This document shows positions 49,231 through 59,936 of a DNA stretch of 64,000 nucleotides, piece after piece. A program made the position numbers and the translations under genes. How positions within the stretch are numbered: the first letter of the stretch is position 1; each line of letters opens with the position of its first letter. The stretch lies in contig NC_045143.1 of assembly GCF_008831285.2 (NCBI RefSeq), positions 7,573,503 through 7,637,502 of the forward strand. The letters are read 5' to 3'. The DNA comes from Nymphaea colorata (lineage: Eukaryota > Streptophyta > Magnoliopsida > Nymphaeales > Nymphaeaceae). The notes below the pieces were generated by a model. That model did not search any database and had not been told where the DNA came from. It saw only the letters and a list, made by a program, of their open reading frames with translations.

Positions 49231-49680
49231 CAATCCATACATTGATTTTGAAGTTTACATACCAGTGCTGAGTCTTCAAGAGGGTCACTAGGAGAAAGTT
49301 TCATGTAGACATCTTTTTGTAAATCTCTCCATGTAGAAACACTTTTTTTACATCCAATTGAAATAAACATCAATTATACTTGCAGTTTATAGAAAGTAAA
49401 ATACAAACGGTGTTCATTTTTGCAACTGGTGCAAACATTTCTTCATATATTGCTTTAATCCATATATTGATTTTCAAAGTTTACATATAAGAGATGAGTC
49501 TTCAAGAGGGTGACTAGGAGAAAGTTTCATATAGTTCTATGCAAAAATGCATTTTTCACATCCAATTGAAGTAAAAGACAACCATAGTTGCAGCTTATAA
49601 AAAGTAAAATACAAATGGTGTTCATTTTTGCGATTGGTACAAACATTTCCTCATAATCCAAACCTTATATCTAAGTATAC
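49231..49680 (-). repeat. ~225-bp tandem duplication inside the copia relic
   Basis: AATCCATACATTGATTTTG (49232) and AATCCATATATTGATTTTC (49457) begin two copies that share GAGTCTTCAAGAGGGT, ACTAGGAGAAAGTTTCAT, CACATCCAATTGAA, CAGYTTATA and GGTGTTCATTTTTGC. The second is somewhat shorter in the middle. Confidence 0.88.
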
Positions 49681-50010
49681 CCTTTAATGACAAGCTTAGC
49701 CTTATACCTCTCCACTCCCATCACTGTCATATTTAGTTTTGAAGACCCATTACATCCAAGTGCATTCTTTCCTTCAAGCAGGGAAGTTATTCCATATGAT
49801 TTATTTTTACACAAAACAACAAGTTCTTCTTGCATCACCTTTAACTAGACCCATTGAGCTTTCAGTATGTGTTTGGTTCAGGCTTTATCTCTAACATGGT
49901 GAGAAAGGCCGCATGGTTACATAGAGCAATTTTTGAAAGTCACCAGCCTTTCAATAGGACGCCTAACGGCATTGTATATGACATAGTCTCTTTAGTGACT
50001 TGGTGGTTGC

Positions 50011-50060
50011 CTATTTACTTGATATCTTCTAATCTCTATTTACTTGATATCTTCTAATCT
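50011..50060 (+). repeat. 25-bp perfect tandem duplication
   Basis: CTATTTACTTGATATCTTCT followed by AATCT occurs twice in a row, starting at 50011 and 50036, in the RT-to-integrase gap of the minus-strand copia relic. Confidence 0.95.
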
Positions 50061-50643
50061 CAAGATTGCTAGTTGCACCACTTTCGGATTCATTAGCATC
50101 GTTGTTTCAACAGGAATTTTCTCGTGGACTTCTCTTGGCTCATTATAGCAACTAGTAGAGATCTTACTGACTTCCCTTGTCGATCATAAACACTAATATC
50201 TGGCAACGATGACTTCCCTTGTCGATAATCAAAAATTAATATCTCTTGGGACGTACATACGCTGCTCATCGATACTATAGCATCTGTAGCCTTTTTTGAG
50301 CACAGATTAGCTAACAAAGACGCATTTGAGAACCTTGAAACTCAACATGTCACACAGTTTTGTAGCACATAGACGGTACTTCCAAAAAGCCTTACTGACT
50401 TCATGTCTTCTTAAAATATGAAGAGGTGATTTAACTCCCAACCTACAAATTGAAGTATGATTTATTAAATAACATGCAACCATTATAGTTTCAATCCAAA
50501 ACTGCTTCAGCACAGTAAAGCTTGGTTTATGCCTTGTGCAAGTGCAACTTAATCTCTACAATCTGATCACTTCAAATTTGACAAATCAAGCAATTTTCAT
50601 CTAATCAAGCACATAAGAGACTCTTAACTATAAGTTAAAAGTT

Positions 50644-50645
<2 letters not shown>

Positions 50646-50687
<42 letters not shown>
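50646..50687 (+). repeat. (AT)n microsatellite
   Basis: About 42 bp of AT dinucleotide just right of the copia relic. Confidence 0.95.
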
Positions 50688-50688
<1 letters not shown>

Positions 50689-51550
50689 CGACTTTAGCTT
50701 TTTAGAGTCATCCAGCCGTCTAATAAAGGCCTTTTTGATCTAACATGATGAAAGGTTAATAAAAAAATAATAAGAAAAAGGTGATGGCATTTTTGTCATC
50801 TAATATTAGTTTACATTTCTTTTCAATCATCCACTTGGTTCAAATAGATAGCCTTAGTTAGATGCATGATAACTCTGTCCAGCTACAATTGTCATTCACT
50901 CACTCTATATATATATCTATATATGCTCATTGCGCAATTTTTAGTCAAAAACTTCAAATCATTTAAAGATGACATAAATACGACCTTCAAACAGTTGACC
51001 GCCCAGAAAACGCTAAACTTTAGAAACTAAAAATCGAACGATGATTTCATATTCCGAGAAACGAATGTGTCATTCCTGTCAAATCGAACATGTTGAATGC
51101 ATATAAGGGCCAATTGTAATAATGTAACCTCCAGCTCCTACTTCCATAGGCTTGTTCTAGGCCGATACATGTCATGAAACGTGGCTAAGTGTAGGGAGCA
51201 GCGTTTGCTAATGCACATTATTCAAATTGAGTAGACTAAGTAGAGTTGAATAATGACCGACGCGAGGCCGCTGGGTCCAGGCCATTTCATCATCCCCACT
51301 AGCGCTCATTTTAATAAGGCAGTGAGTGGTATAGTCTGAGGACCACAAGATACGCATTAGCTAGATAGCTACTTCCTTTCAATTGTTGTTGGTAATAAGG
51401 TCCCCCCAATGCACTCTACACCTCATATAGATATGGATGTGTCCCATATACTAAGTGATCGGAGTATAAGATTCTAGAAAGCATCTTTGATCCTTTAAGG
51501 GCTGTATATGCAGCCAATATTGTAGGAGACATGGAGTATCAACGCGCAGG

Positions 51551-51749
51551 TACGGGCTGGGCATCGAACCAGTCCAGACTGATAAGAAGTGGAGCTCGGA
51601 CTCGGGCTCGGACTCGAGCTCCGCCTAATCTAATGCAATTAGAATATAACTATATATTAAATAAATTATCGGGTCAGCCCAACTCCCTAATTTAACTTTC
51701 AGATCAAGGCTCGAGTCGGGCCAGGTACCTAGCGTAGTGCCCACCCTTA
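51551..51749. mobile_element. hAT-like miniature element, GGGCTGGGCATCG ends
   Basis: Left end TACGGGCTGGGCATCG; right end, on the other strand, TAAGGGTGGGCACTAC. The interior has repeated CTCGGACTCGGGCTCGG motifs. It resembles the patch at 40411. No clear target duplication, so the ends are approximate. Confidence 0.55.
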
Positions 51750-52536
51750 GCCTGTAGATATATAGTGTGTTGGGGATATATGTCGTCGCAAATGGGCCTG
51801 TATTATATATTTTACTTTTATGAATTTATAACTTAATTTAACATATTCAATAATTTAAAAAAAAATTATACACGAAAAATGTTATTAAAAAAAACTCAGT
51901 TGTATCAGCCTTGTATAGTAGGTCCAACATGATATATATCAGCCAAGGAAAAGTGGAAAAGTTGATACGATCGAACATATATTAAAAGAACACGAGGTTT
52001 GTGAGAAAAATACATTAAACATATGTAGCAGCACTTGCAGACACTATATGGATAGTGGCATAAACAAAAAAATGTTTCAAGAAAACAAAATTTACAAAAG
52101 GGTAAAGTTCACGAGGAACACGAAAGTTGGCTACACACAGTACACAACCCTGAACAAAAAATCAAAAGACGCCAATTAGTTTATAATAGTTGGTTTCATT
52201 GCGTTAATATCATGATAAAGATGCAATATTTTGAAAATAATATCTCCCCAAACAAGACCTCCATAGTACCTTAAGCAACAGTTTGAGGTCAGCAGAAATA
52301 GGATATGAACAAGCAAAACAAGACACTATCCGCTGCAAACCTGCCGGGGGGTTACCCCCATCATCTATTGACAAAAATTAAGAGATACACAAAAACAAGA
52401 CACTATTCTCAGAAAGTTTCAAAAGAAGAGAGAAAAAAGCAGAAGAAAGCATGGAATTAGCTAGAAAAAGAGAAGCAAGAGCGCCAAGCAGTTGGTCCCA
52501 AGGCTAACAATTAGAAAGTGGCTACTTTTCTCAAGC

Positions 52537-52542
<6 letters not shown>

Positions 52543-52619
<77 letters not shown>
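52543..52619 (+). repeat. Compound (AC)n(AT)n microsatellite
   Basis: An AC tract of about 43 bp followed directly by an AT tract of about 26 bp. Confidence 0.95.
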
Positions 52620-52623
<4 letters not shown>

Positions 52624-53819
52624 CTTTGTTTTACAGTCCCTACCCCACCAACATTTTTTAGTGGATTCTAAAGCAATTGATCTCCTAATGCTATAGCAAA
52701 TAGAAGTTGTAAGTACTCGTGCTTGCCCTTAAAAACCATTTATCTCCCATAGCTATGTTACCCTATCATTTCATAAGCGTGCTCCCCTTACATCGTCTAA
52801 ATTATAAACTTTGAGTTGAAGAACGAACGGATATTAGAAATCTTTGTTGGTCTAACAAATTAACACTGCAGCATTTCGTTTTCTTGGAGGCCACAATAAG
52901 ATTTGAACCTCATGGACTATTTTTCATCTGAATCAGTGCATGGCACGGTCTACCATAAAATATAAATAAGAAACAAAAGGGTTATATATATACATATATA
53001 TATATATATATTATTTATTTTATTTGCTTATAATTAGACATGAAATAGAGGGCTAAAAATAGTCTTACGCCTGTCGAAATTAAACTTCTAAAATCTTCGT
53101 AACTGTTGGTTCCAAAGCATTAGTAGCCGATTGGAGGTCATGTTAGGATCTGCAAAAGAAAACACTTGGGGAAAATTTTGGAATAGATCATTTCAACATA
53201 ACTTGAGATAAATGGCTTTGCACTTTCTTCTAAAATTTATTATGTTCCCAAGTTATTTAAAATACTCAATACATAGAATTCCGAAAGTTCAAGTTGGTAA
53301 AGTTCATTAAGTTCAAAAACGGTTCCAGACGACATCTTGGATCATGGTCCACTGATACTAACAGTAAAAACATTTATATATAATTAGTAGCTCTTCTTTT
53401 TTGACAAATTAAATGAGTGTAAAGCATGGTCGCATGTCAATATATACAAGGAAATTTACATCCTTTCAACCTAAATGACTTATCTATTTGTCTCTTCTTC
53501 CTTTTATTAACTGTAAAGAAAAAGAGAAAGAAAGAGAAACAACAATTGCCAGGATTGTTCGTAATCAGATTTTAGCTAGCTTGTGTACATATAAATAACC
53601 AAGTAAATATTTGACAACCCCAACAAACAAACAATGAGATAAAGTAGGAAGTTGTCATACTATATTGTACCAGCTTCCAATTTTAAATTTTACGTATATA
53701 TATATAAGGAAGAAGGTAATGAACTTTAGTAGATGTTATTTTTTTTTCATTTGGTATATTCCTAACGAGTGCGACATGCATGTTAATAGTATCTGAAGAA
53801 AAACAAAAAAAAAAAGTAC

Positions 53820-53825
53820 TTTATT
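53820..53825 (-). terminator. AATAAA hexamer downstream of the LRR gene
   Basis: AATAAA reads on the minus strand about 22 bp after the stop codon. It is a canonical poly(A) signal sequence, but a site this close to the stop would give an unusually short 3' end, and AT-rich DNA produces this hexamer by chance. Confidence 0.25.
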
Positions 53826-53846
53826 GGTGCACAACAGCTTGAGCTA

Positions 53847-55031
53847 TCATGGAGAGGAAAAGTAAGGAGGCAGGTCTGTGCCTGGATTCATAAAGTTCTC
53901 TTGCACAAGCGCCCTGCAAAGTGACGGAGGAAGGTCGGCTGACGGAACCCTGATGCAGGAAAACTCTCCCTCGAATCCGGCACACTCCGGCAGTGGCCTC
54001 TGCATCTTCCTTCCCGAGATGCAGTTCCCAGTCACATCAAACCCCACATTCCTGTACCCCAATCTCGAGCACTCCTGGCTAACCCCAGAGAAGAAATTGT
54101 AGGAGACAGTGAGGTTGAACAAGCTCTTGATCGAGCAAAGAACATCAGGGAGAAATCCAAAGAACTCATTGTGGGCAACATTGAGCACCTCAATCCCAGA
54201 GAGACAAGCCAGTGAGCTGGGCAGCTCTCCCCTCAATGAGTTGAAGCTCAAATCTAAGACCACCATCTGTGTGAAAAGCCCAACTCCTTCTGGTATGCAC
54301 CCTGTGAACTCATTGTTGAAGAACAGAATCTCCCTGAGCCTTGAACCTATGTAGCCGAAATTGGTGGGCAGGCTGCCACTGAAATTGTTGTTGGCAAGAT
54401 TGATGACAGAAGCAAATGAGCTCCCCAAACTCATTGGTATCTGACCAGCGAACTCATTGTCGTTGAGAAAGATTGCATCAAGACCAAGAGCGAACAGTTC
54501 ATAAGGAATGGCCCCAGAAAATCGATTATACCTCAAATCTAGGAAGACCAACCTGGGGAGTCTGAGGACAACAGAGGGGAAAGGGCCTGAAAATTGATTG
54601 TTGCTGAGATCCAGTTCCGTGAGGTTGATCAAATCAGAGAAGGTGTCCGGGATTGAGCCGGAGAAGTTGTTGGAGTTGAGGTGGAGGATTGAGAGGTCTG
54701 CGAGGTAGGAGAGCTCCTGCACCAAGGTGCCCCCAAGTTGGGCATGGTTCAGATCAATGCTGAAAACAACTTGGTCAGAGGCCATGGGGATTGAGGATGA
54801 GCAGAAGACTCCTTTGTAGGTGCAGACGTTTGGGCCTACCCATGTTGTTGTGACGCCGAAAGGGTCACTGATTATTGCAGACTTCCATGACTGCAGGGCC
54901 AAGTATGCGTTCGAGGGACTTGGAGTTCGGGTGCGGAGTGCATCAGTTCTGTACTCGTAAGCAAGAAAAGGGGATAGATGGAATTGCAGGAAGACGAAGA
55001 CAAGCCAGGCTTTGTTCTGCTTCTTCACCAT
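53847..55031 (-). CDS. Secreted leucine-rich repeat protein, extensin-like family without extensin tail
   Basis: A single-exon gene of 394 residues ending in TGA. Residues 8-24 form a hydrophobic signal peptide (AWLVFVFLQFHLSPFLA), so the protein should enter the secretory pathway. Residues 41-77 resemble the LRR N-terminal cap with the WVGPNVCTYKGVFC cysteine pair. About ten plant-type LRRs follow (for example LSILHLNSNNFSGSIPDTF at 113-131 and LTELDLSNNQFSGPFP at 137-152). The C-terminal cap carries paired cysteines (321, 337, 350, 359). This is the N-terminal architecture of leucine-rich repeat extensins and of At4g06744-like proteins, but no SPPPP extensin repeats, transmembrane segment or kinase follow. 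The likely place is the cell wall or apoplast; the ligand is unknown. I chose MVKKQNK as the start because the ATG 12 codons upstream lies before a GA repeat (SLPLSLSLS) and adds a non-signal-like extension. The gene is GC-richer than its surroundings. Confidence 0.9.
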   Translation of the reverse strand: MVKKQNKAWLVFVFLQFHLSPFLAYEYRTDALRTRTPSPSNAYLALQSWKSAIISDPFGVTTTWVGPNVCTYKGVFCSSSIPMASDQVVFSIDLNHAQLGGTLVQELSYLADLSILHLNSNNFSGSIPDTFSDLINLTELDLSNNQFSGPFPSVVLRLPRLVFLDLRYNRFSGAIPYELFALGLDAIFLNDNEFAGQIPMSLGSSFASVINLANNNFSGSLPTNFGYIGSRLREILFFNNEFTGCIPEGVGLFTQMVVLDLSFNSLRGELPSSLACLSGIEVLNVAHNEFFGFLPDVLCSIKSLFNLTVSYNFFSGVSQECSRLGYRNVGFDVTGNCISGRKMQRPLPECAGFEGEFSCIRVPSADLPPSLCRALVQENFMNPGTDLPPYFSSP

Positions 55032-55035
55032 TTTA

Positions 55036-55054
55036 GAGAGAGAGAGAGAGAGGG
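55036..55054 (+). repeat. (GA)n tract just upstream of the LRR start codon
   Basis: On the transcript strand this is a CT-rich leader tract within 25 bp of the ATG. CT-rich leaders are common in plants; here it also creates a spurious upstream in-frame ATG extension. Confidence 0.85.
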
Positions 55055-55059
55055 GAAGA

Positions 55060-57270
55060 GAGCACAAGGGACAGTGCTGGTGGGTACACGTAGATAAATT
55101 AGAACGAAAATTTCTCTTTCAGTCCGTCTATTTCCTGCTACTTTTAATTCAGTTGTTGTTCTTGAGTTCTTCTTAGGAACTGATCTCGTTGTCAAGAGAA
55201 TCTCAAACTTGCTAGGGAAAAGTTGCGATATATATATAAAAGCAATCTGAAAAACTAAGTGGAAAATAAAAGCTTAACTTTGTCACTTTAATGGCACAAT
55301 AAAAGTTTGATATTTTTAGTTCTTTTACATTCACTCAGAAAACCGAGTCCTTTTCCTAAAATTGCCTGACGGAGGTGCCAAACTGAAAATTTCCTGTTAG
55401 ACTAGGTGGAAGCAATTGTTCGAAACTTTAAAATGGGCAGTGGCATACATGACAGTTGGGTACCACTTTTTAGGATTCCCTTTACAAATTGCATATTTAT
55501 GCCTAAAATTCAGCACTTGTAGCATAGCAGAGACCAGCAAAGAGAAGATTATTTGTGTAGTTTTTGAGCAGCACCATATTGGTGGATTTAATAATTTAAA
55601 ACATGTAACAAACTAAAAAATAATAAGATTCGCATTGACCAGCAGTGCATGTTATTTATTATAGCGTTTCCCTTTGTGGAATGTATAATCAATTATGACA
55701 TGCTGACATGCTGCAATGGTTATTATGTTTCATCATCGCAAGTAGAATGTCATAATACTAAAGTCTGCCTTCATTAATCATAGTTTAAAGGTGGTTTCAA
55801 GCCAATCTTTCTCCACTAGCTAACTGCTCTCAGATCGAGTCAAATAAGTACTACATAAATCATAATCCAATTTCCATGTAAAAATTTAACAAGAAGGAAA
55901 AATCTCATAATCAATCCTTCAAAACGAAAATTCCTAAAGGTTGATAATAGAAAGAAAACGAAACTATTCTGCTGTAATCAAGGGAGATAGCCACTAATTC
56001 TGAATTCGTTATTCAAAAGAGAGCATTTTGAGCAATACCACTATTTAGATCCAAAGGATCCTGGATCCATGTGTGCCCTCTTGATCCTTATACTACATCC
56101 TTCTTCCCAAGTCGAATTGTATGGTGACAAGGTTGTGATATGAGCAGATTAGGGACATGGAACAGTAATAGCTTAGGGTTTTGGGAACGACTGGAGATAG
56201 AGACTCATTATGTATTATCTAAGTCCAACTTAATTAGATGGCAGTGATCTTACGATTTCCTATTGGATTAAGATTGTAACCTACAGGACCAATGACTTCA
56301 TCTTATTTTGACCTAGTCTGGGTTGGGCCTAAGGGTGGTTTGTGAATCTTATGGATTATTTCTAGTTGTTTTCTGGGAATATAACTTGCTTGCTGCCCAT
56401 CTAGGTTGGATCCATAGTTAATTTAATCATTTAGCCAAATGATTAATGTTCAATGTGTTTCTGTGAAAAGAGAAACCACAGTTGGGGTGAGAGATCTGAC
56501 CACACTGGTTCACAATCTGATTCTCACTTCTCCAGATTTATCAAGCCTGAAGAGCATCATGCTCATGAACACATGCATGTCATAGATGCGGTTTCTTTTT
56601 CCCGTATGCTTATCATGGTGTGGAACATGATCAAGTTCAGGTACTCGGCCGATACTAATGCTTTCTTTAATGTGAAAGTTTTCTGAAACTTTGTGATAAA
56701 GCTAAATGGGACTAGATTTTCTCCCTCATTTTTCTCTATCACTCTCTCACCTTCCTTCTCTTTCTTCTCTTCTACTACACAACCACCCTCTCCAGCTTAG
56801 GTATGTTGGATCCTTATAAAATGGAAACATGAAAAACCAGTTTGACAATGGAACTAAATTTACTATATATACATGCATATGTGTGTGTGTGTGTATATAT
56901 ATATATGGAAGAGAGAGAGGGATGCACAAAGTAGAAGCGCGTGGCATGAGGGACTGTGACTCCTTACCACCTTTCATTCGCTACTGCTTGATACCACATA
57001 ATATGTATGCCACCATGTGCTGCTTAGTGCGTTCCACTTTTCTCATTTTTTGAAGAATCCACTACATGCTTGAGATCCAAGGCTGTTCTTCCTACCTTTT
57101 TCCTATTCACGTCTTTTTCTTCTCCATTATGGTAAACCAAAGTAGTGCAATCTGCATTCGAATATGTCTCCGATACTCTTCATTCAACCTCCACCCTTAT
57201 TCGATAGAATACAAGTAGCTACTTCGTTATTGACATCTAGTTAAGGGAAGAGTGTGAATCTGACCATAAG
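55060..57270. other. LRR gene promoter and intergenic DNA
   Basis: A TATATATATA run at 55229-55238, about 200 bp upstream of the LRR ATG, is a possible TATA box. Further right, the plus-strand frame at 56453-56686 (SDHTGSQSDSHFSRFIK, then a His-rich EEHHAHEHMH) looks more protein-like than its surroundings and ends in GT-rich sequence, but I recognise no family. A (GT)n(AT)n tract lies at 56880-56907. Confidence 0.4.
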
Positions 57271-57278
57271 GAAAATTA

Positions 57279-57552
57279 GGGGGCATTTGTTTACTTTAGT
57301 TTCACAGATGTGGTAAAACATCGACGTAAAATCTATGGTTTATCAAACTAAGGAACTTCGGTTAGACCTAAGATCCACACTTGAAAATCTTATTTTACCT
57401 TTTTGCATTAAGCAAATATGGAATTTAAGATTGGAGGAAGAAGGTCTGATTTTAAATCCAAGCTTGCTTATGTAAATGAGATCTCTGTTAAATCCAATGG
57501 ACTTTAAGCTTGTTTATGTAAATGAGATCTCTGTTAAATCCAACGGACCTTA
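57279..57552. repeat. One end of a GGGGGCATTTGTTTAC element with a 46-bp tandem duplication
   Basis: GGGGGCATTTGTTTAC at 57279 is the same terminal sequence as that of the element at 8553-9008 and follows TTA, but no matching right end was found. Within it AGCTTGYTTATGTAAATGAG begins at 57461 and 57507, giving two 46-bp units. Confidence 0.55.
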
Positions 57553-57926
57553 AGCAAGAAGGAATGTGCTTGTGAAAAGGACACTTGTGTGTTTGAAGTT
57601 AAACGCAGTGTTCAATGTTTGCCATTTTGTCCTTACAAAGGGGATGCTTTTTCATTCTTTTACCCTTTTTCTGGTTTATAGAGGGGCTATGTAACCTTTC
57701 CAACACCCAAATTTGCTCAGTCCTGACCATTTATTCTACTTCGTTTGGGAATCTAACTTTACATAGGAACGGGGAGCAGGGGAAAAAAGAAAAGGTAGCA
57801 GTAATGGTTCAACACTTGGGCTTTCAAGAAGACAGTAGCAATTCTGAACCTTGTTTGCTTGCCATATTGCTAGAATTTTTACATCTTGAGATAAGTTGAG
57901 CTTTATTCCTCAACTTCATCCAGCTG

Positions 57927-58026
57927 CAGATCGTCTGTCCATGGAAAACAGCAACCTTAAACAGCAGCTCAAGCTCATCTTCAGGAATTACAGGAGCACG
58001 AATGGCTCAGATCGAGCTCGCTCACG
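57927..58026 (+). pseudogene. Exon-like leucine-zipper fragment
   Basis: Between a CTGCAG acceptor (57923-57928) and an ACG/GTAAGT donor (58025-58032), one plus-strand frame reads DRLSMENSNLKQQLKLIF and then RNYRSTNGSDRARSR. The first part resembles the leucine-zipper region of plant bZIP factors, where NSxLKQxL is common. No basic region or partner exon was found nearby, and another frame across the same stretch is also open, so this is at best an orphan exon or gene fragment. Confidence 0.25.
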
Positions 58027-58594
58027 GTAAGTTCATCCCGTGCTTACATAGCATGCCAGAGTGACTAGAATATAAGTTGTTGACAAAATGGCTTTGTAAC
58101 TCAAATAAAAATGTTTTAGTTGCAGGCCACAGTATGTGTATGCATGAAAGAGTAGGGAGAGAATAGCCCTAGGCTGCAACTTTTTTGAAAGAAAGGAAGC
58201 CCTAGGCTTCAACACCTTCTTGGATGGCAAATGATGACGCTTTCCTTTGCGCACATGCATCCCATAGTTGAGCCCCTCTGGCTTGCAATGCTTTATGACA
58301 AGTCGATCCCATGATGGAGACCTACAAGAAAGCATGACCAAGTTCATTACTCCCAAGTCTGCACCACCATTCTTTATGTAATCAGACTAAAAGACCTTGA
58401 AGTTGAATGAAATCCAGAATCTCCACATTTGTGGTGCATCTCTTAGCATAATCTGGTACTGGAAAAGCCTGCCAAACCTTAAGAAGAAAAAGAAAGATAT
58501 GGCAACTAGAAACCTATACTGTTTATGCTTGTTGGGTTGCATCATGGACGATTTCGAATGTGCTATCAATACATTTCTATCTATTGGCCTCTTA

Positions 58595-58743
58595 GGATTT
58601 GTTTGACAAAGAGAACAGTTTGTAACTATTATATAAATCTACTTCAAAGATTGAAATAGATTCATGAAACATCTTAAACTGTCCTAAATTTTAGAGTGTA
58701 TTCATAGAACCATTACAAACGGTTCTCATTGCCAAACAGCCCC
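58595..58743. mobile_element. PIF/Harbinger-like miniature element, 149 bp
   Basis: Flanked by TTA on both sides (58592-58594 and 58744-58746). The ends GGATTTGTTTGACAAAGAG and, from the right, GGGGCTGTTTGGCAATGAG form inverted repeats of about 36 bp that extend into GAACNGTTTGTAA. The core AGATTCATGAAAC is shared with copies at 14646, 30281 and 38644. This is the shortest and best-preserved member of the family here. Confidence 0.82.
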
Positions 58744-58746
58744 TTA

Positions 58747-59936
58747 ATGAACTGAAGTCGAGTAGTCCAACATATGCAACATTACTTGGACCATGAACCA
58801 CTTGGTTGCACCATAAACCGCATATTGACAAGCCTATTATACGTTCTGTGCCTACCCACACATCAAAATGGAAGAGGTCGTTTATGTTCCAGAGATGGGT
58901 GGTGGGTCCAATATATTATGTGGTCACGTCCTCTGCACTCGGGTGACTCACGCTTTACATCAGCATGTTGCTCGACACAAAAAACAAGGACGCAAAGTGT
59001 TCGAATACACATCCGGAGCTCAGTTGATTCAATTCCACTTGGCCATATTTAGTGAAGATCGTTAGGCATGGCTCAGAATGCTCAATCAGCTATCTTTTTT
59101 TTTTTCTTTTTTGCAACTATATCCAAGTAAAAGTCCAAAGCTTGTCCTTAAATAAAGGATTCTAACCCATATTGAAATTTGGCCTACCCCATTCACTTCA
59201 AAAATCAAGTCATATTAAGTATGTTTCAATTAGTTCGAACGTCCACTGCCTATATCATGAACAAGCCCTGCTTGGATAGATCCCAACTTCTGATGTGAAG
59301 CCAATTTGTACCAGGATCATGGACAAAGGTAGGGTTAGAAGCATTAAGTTATTTTTAGGGAGATACATTTGATCCTACCGTCCAGGCTGTGGGGGGTTCA
59401 TAGAACCTGCTACAGAACCAATAAGTTGTCTAGAAAAGTCTAAAAACGCCGATATCACGGCGGTTGAAGGCGTGGAAAAAACATGACGCAGTATCACGAT
59501 CGTGCACAGGGGATGTGTCTGTGGGCACGCGGGGGCCTGGAGAAGTGCTTGCGTGAGCTGTAATTCTATCGAATGTAATGTTTATTTGCAAAGTGTGTAT
59601 GCATTGTCCATGCGTAACAAAACAACAGTAAAGTGTTACCAAAAATAACTTTAGATATGGTAAGTTACGCAAAGGTCAACAGACCAACTGTTTTATCTCA
59701 CAATGCAAAATTACACCAAAAAATTAAACACACAGTTAGTCCGCAACAAGACCAATGCCCGCATGCAGACAGCTTTGAAAATAATAAGGTATACCAAAGA
59801 AATATAAAAAGGAACTACTAACCTTGCTTGAGTATCAGAAAATACAAGATTGAGAAATGAAAAGCAGTAGTAGATCTGTAATCTCGTTATGTCCTAGAAC
59901 CCGTGTTCAAATGACTGACCGATTGAGAATGGTTGG
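58747..59936. other. Intergenic DNA downstream of RPN5
   Basis: The frame at 58868-59065 plus (MEEVVYVPEMGGGSNILCG, 65 residues) has fairly protein-like composition but no family I know and no splice partner. The right part should hold the RPN5 3' untranslated region. A GC-richer patch at 59445-59540 has CG dinucleotides but no repeat structure that I can define. Confidence 0.4.

Larger units (their letters stand above)
48100..50515 (-). mobile_element. Second Ty1/copia relic, minus strand
   Basis: Read on the minus strand: integrase near 50515-50307 (VLKQFWIETIMVACYLINHT, then GVKSPLHIL), RT around 49260-49000 (NKAFEQGNFIRSKADIS, then YVDDIII with the frame interrupted), and RNase H near 48400-48170 (LPTLMYCDKEAALYI, then VFHEKIKHI and SSNQLADWLT). 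Stops and frameshifts are frequent. No LTRs were identified. The relic carries a 225-bp tandem duplication (49231-49680) and smaller ones at 48680-48740 and 50011-50060. Confidence 0.8.
50690..53846. other. Intergenic DNA downstream of the LRR gene
   Basis: Apart from the miniature element at 51551 and the microsatellites, I see no gene, repeat array or conserved frame here. A short block at 50880-50930 (TCATTCACTCACTCTATATATA) repeats part of the 19875-19963 sequence, suggesting another copy of that fold-back repeat. Confidence 0.45.

Noticed and set aside
53878-54354. Plus-strand frames opposite the LRR gene
   Set aside because: Antisense shadows of an LRR coding exon, with no independent similarity.
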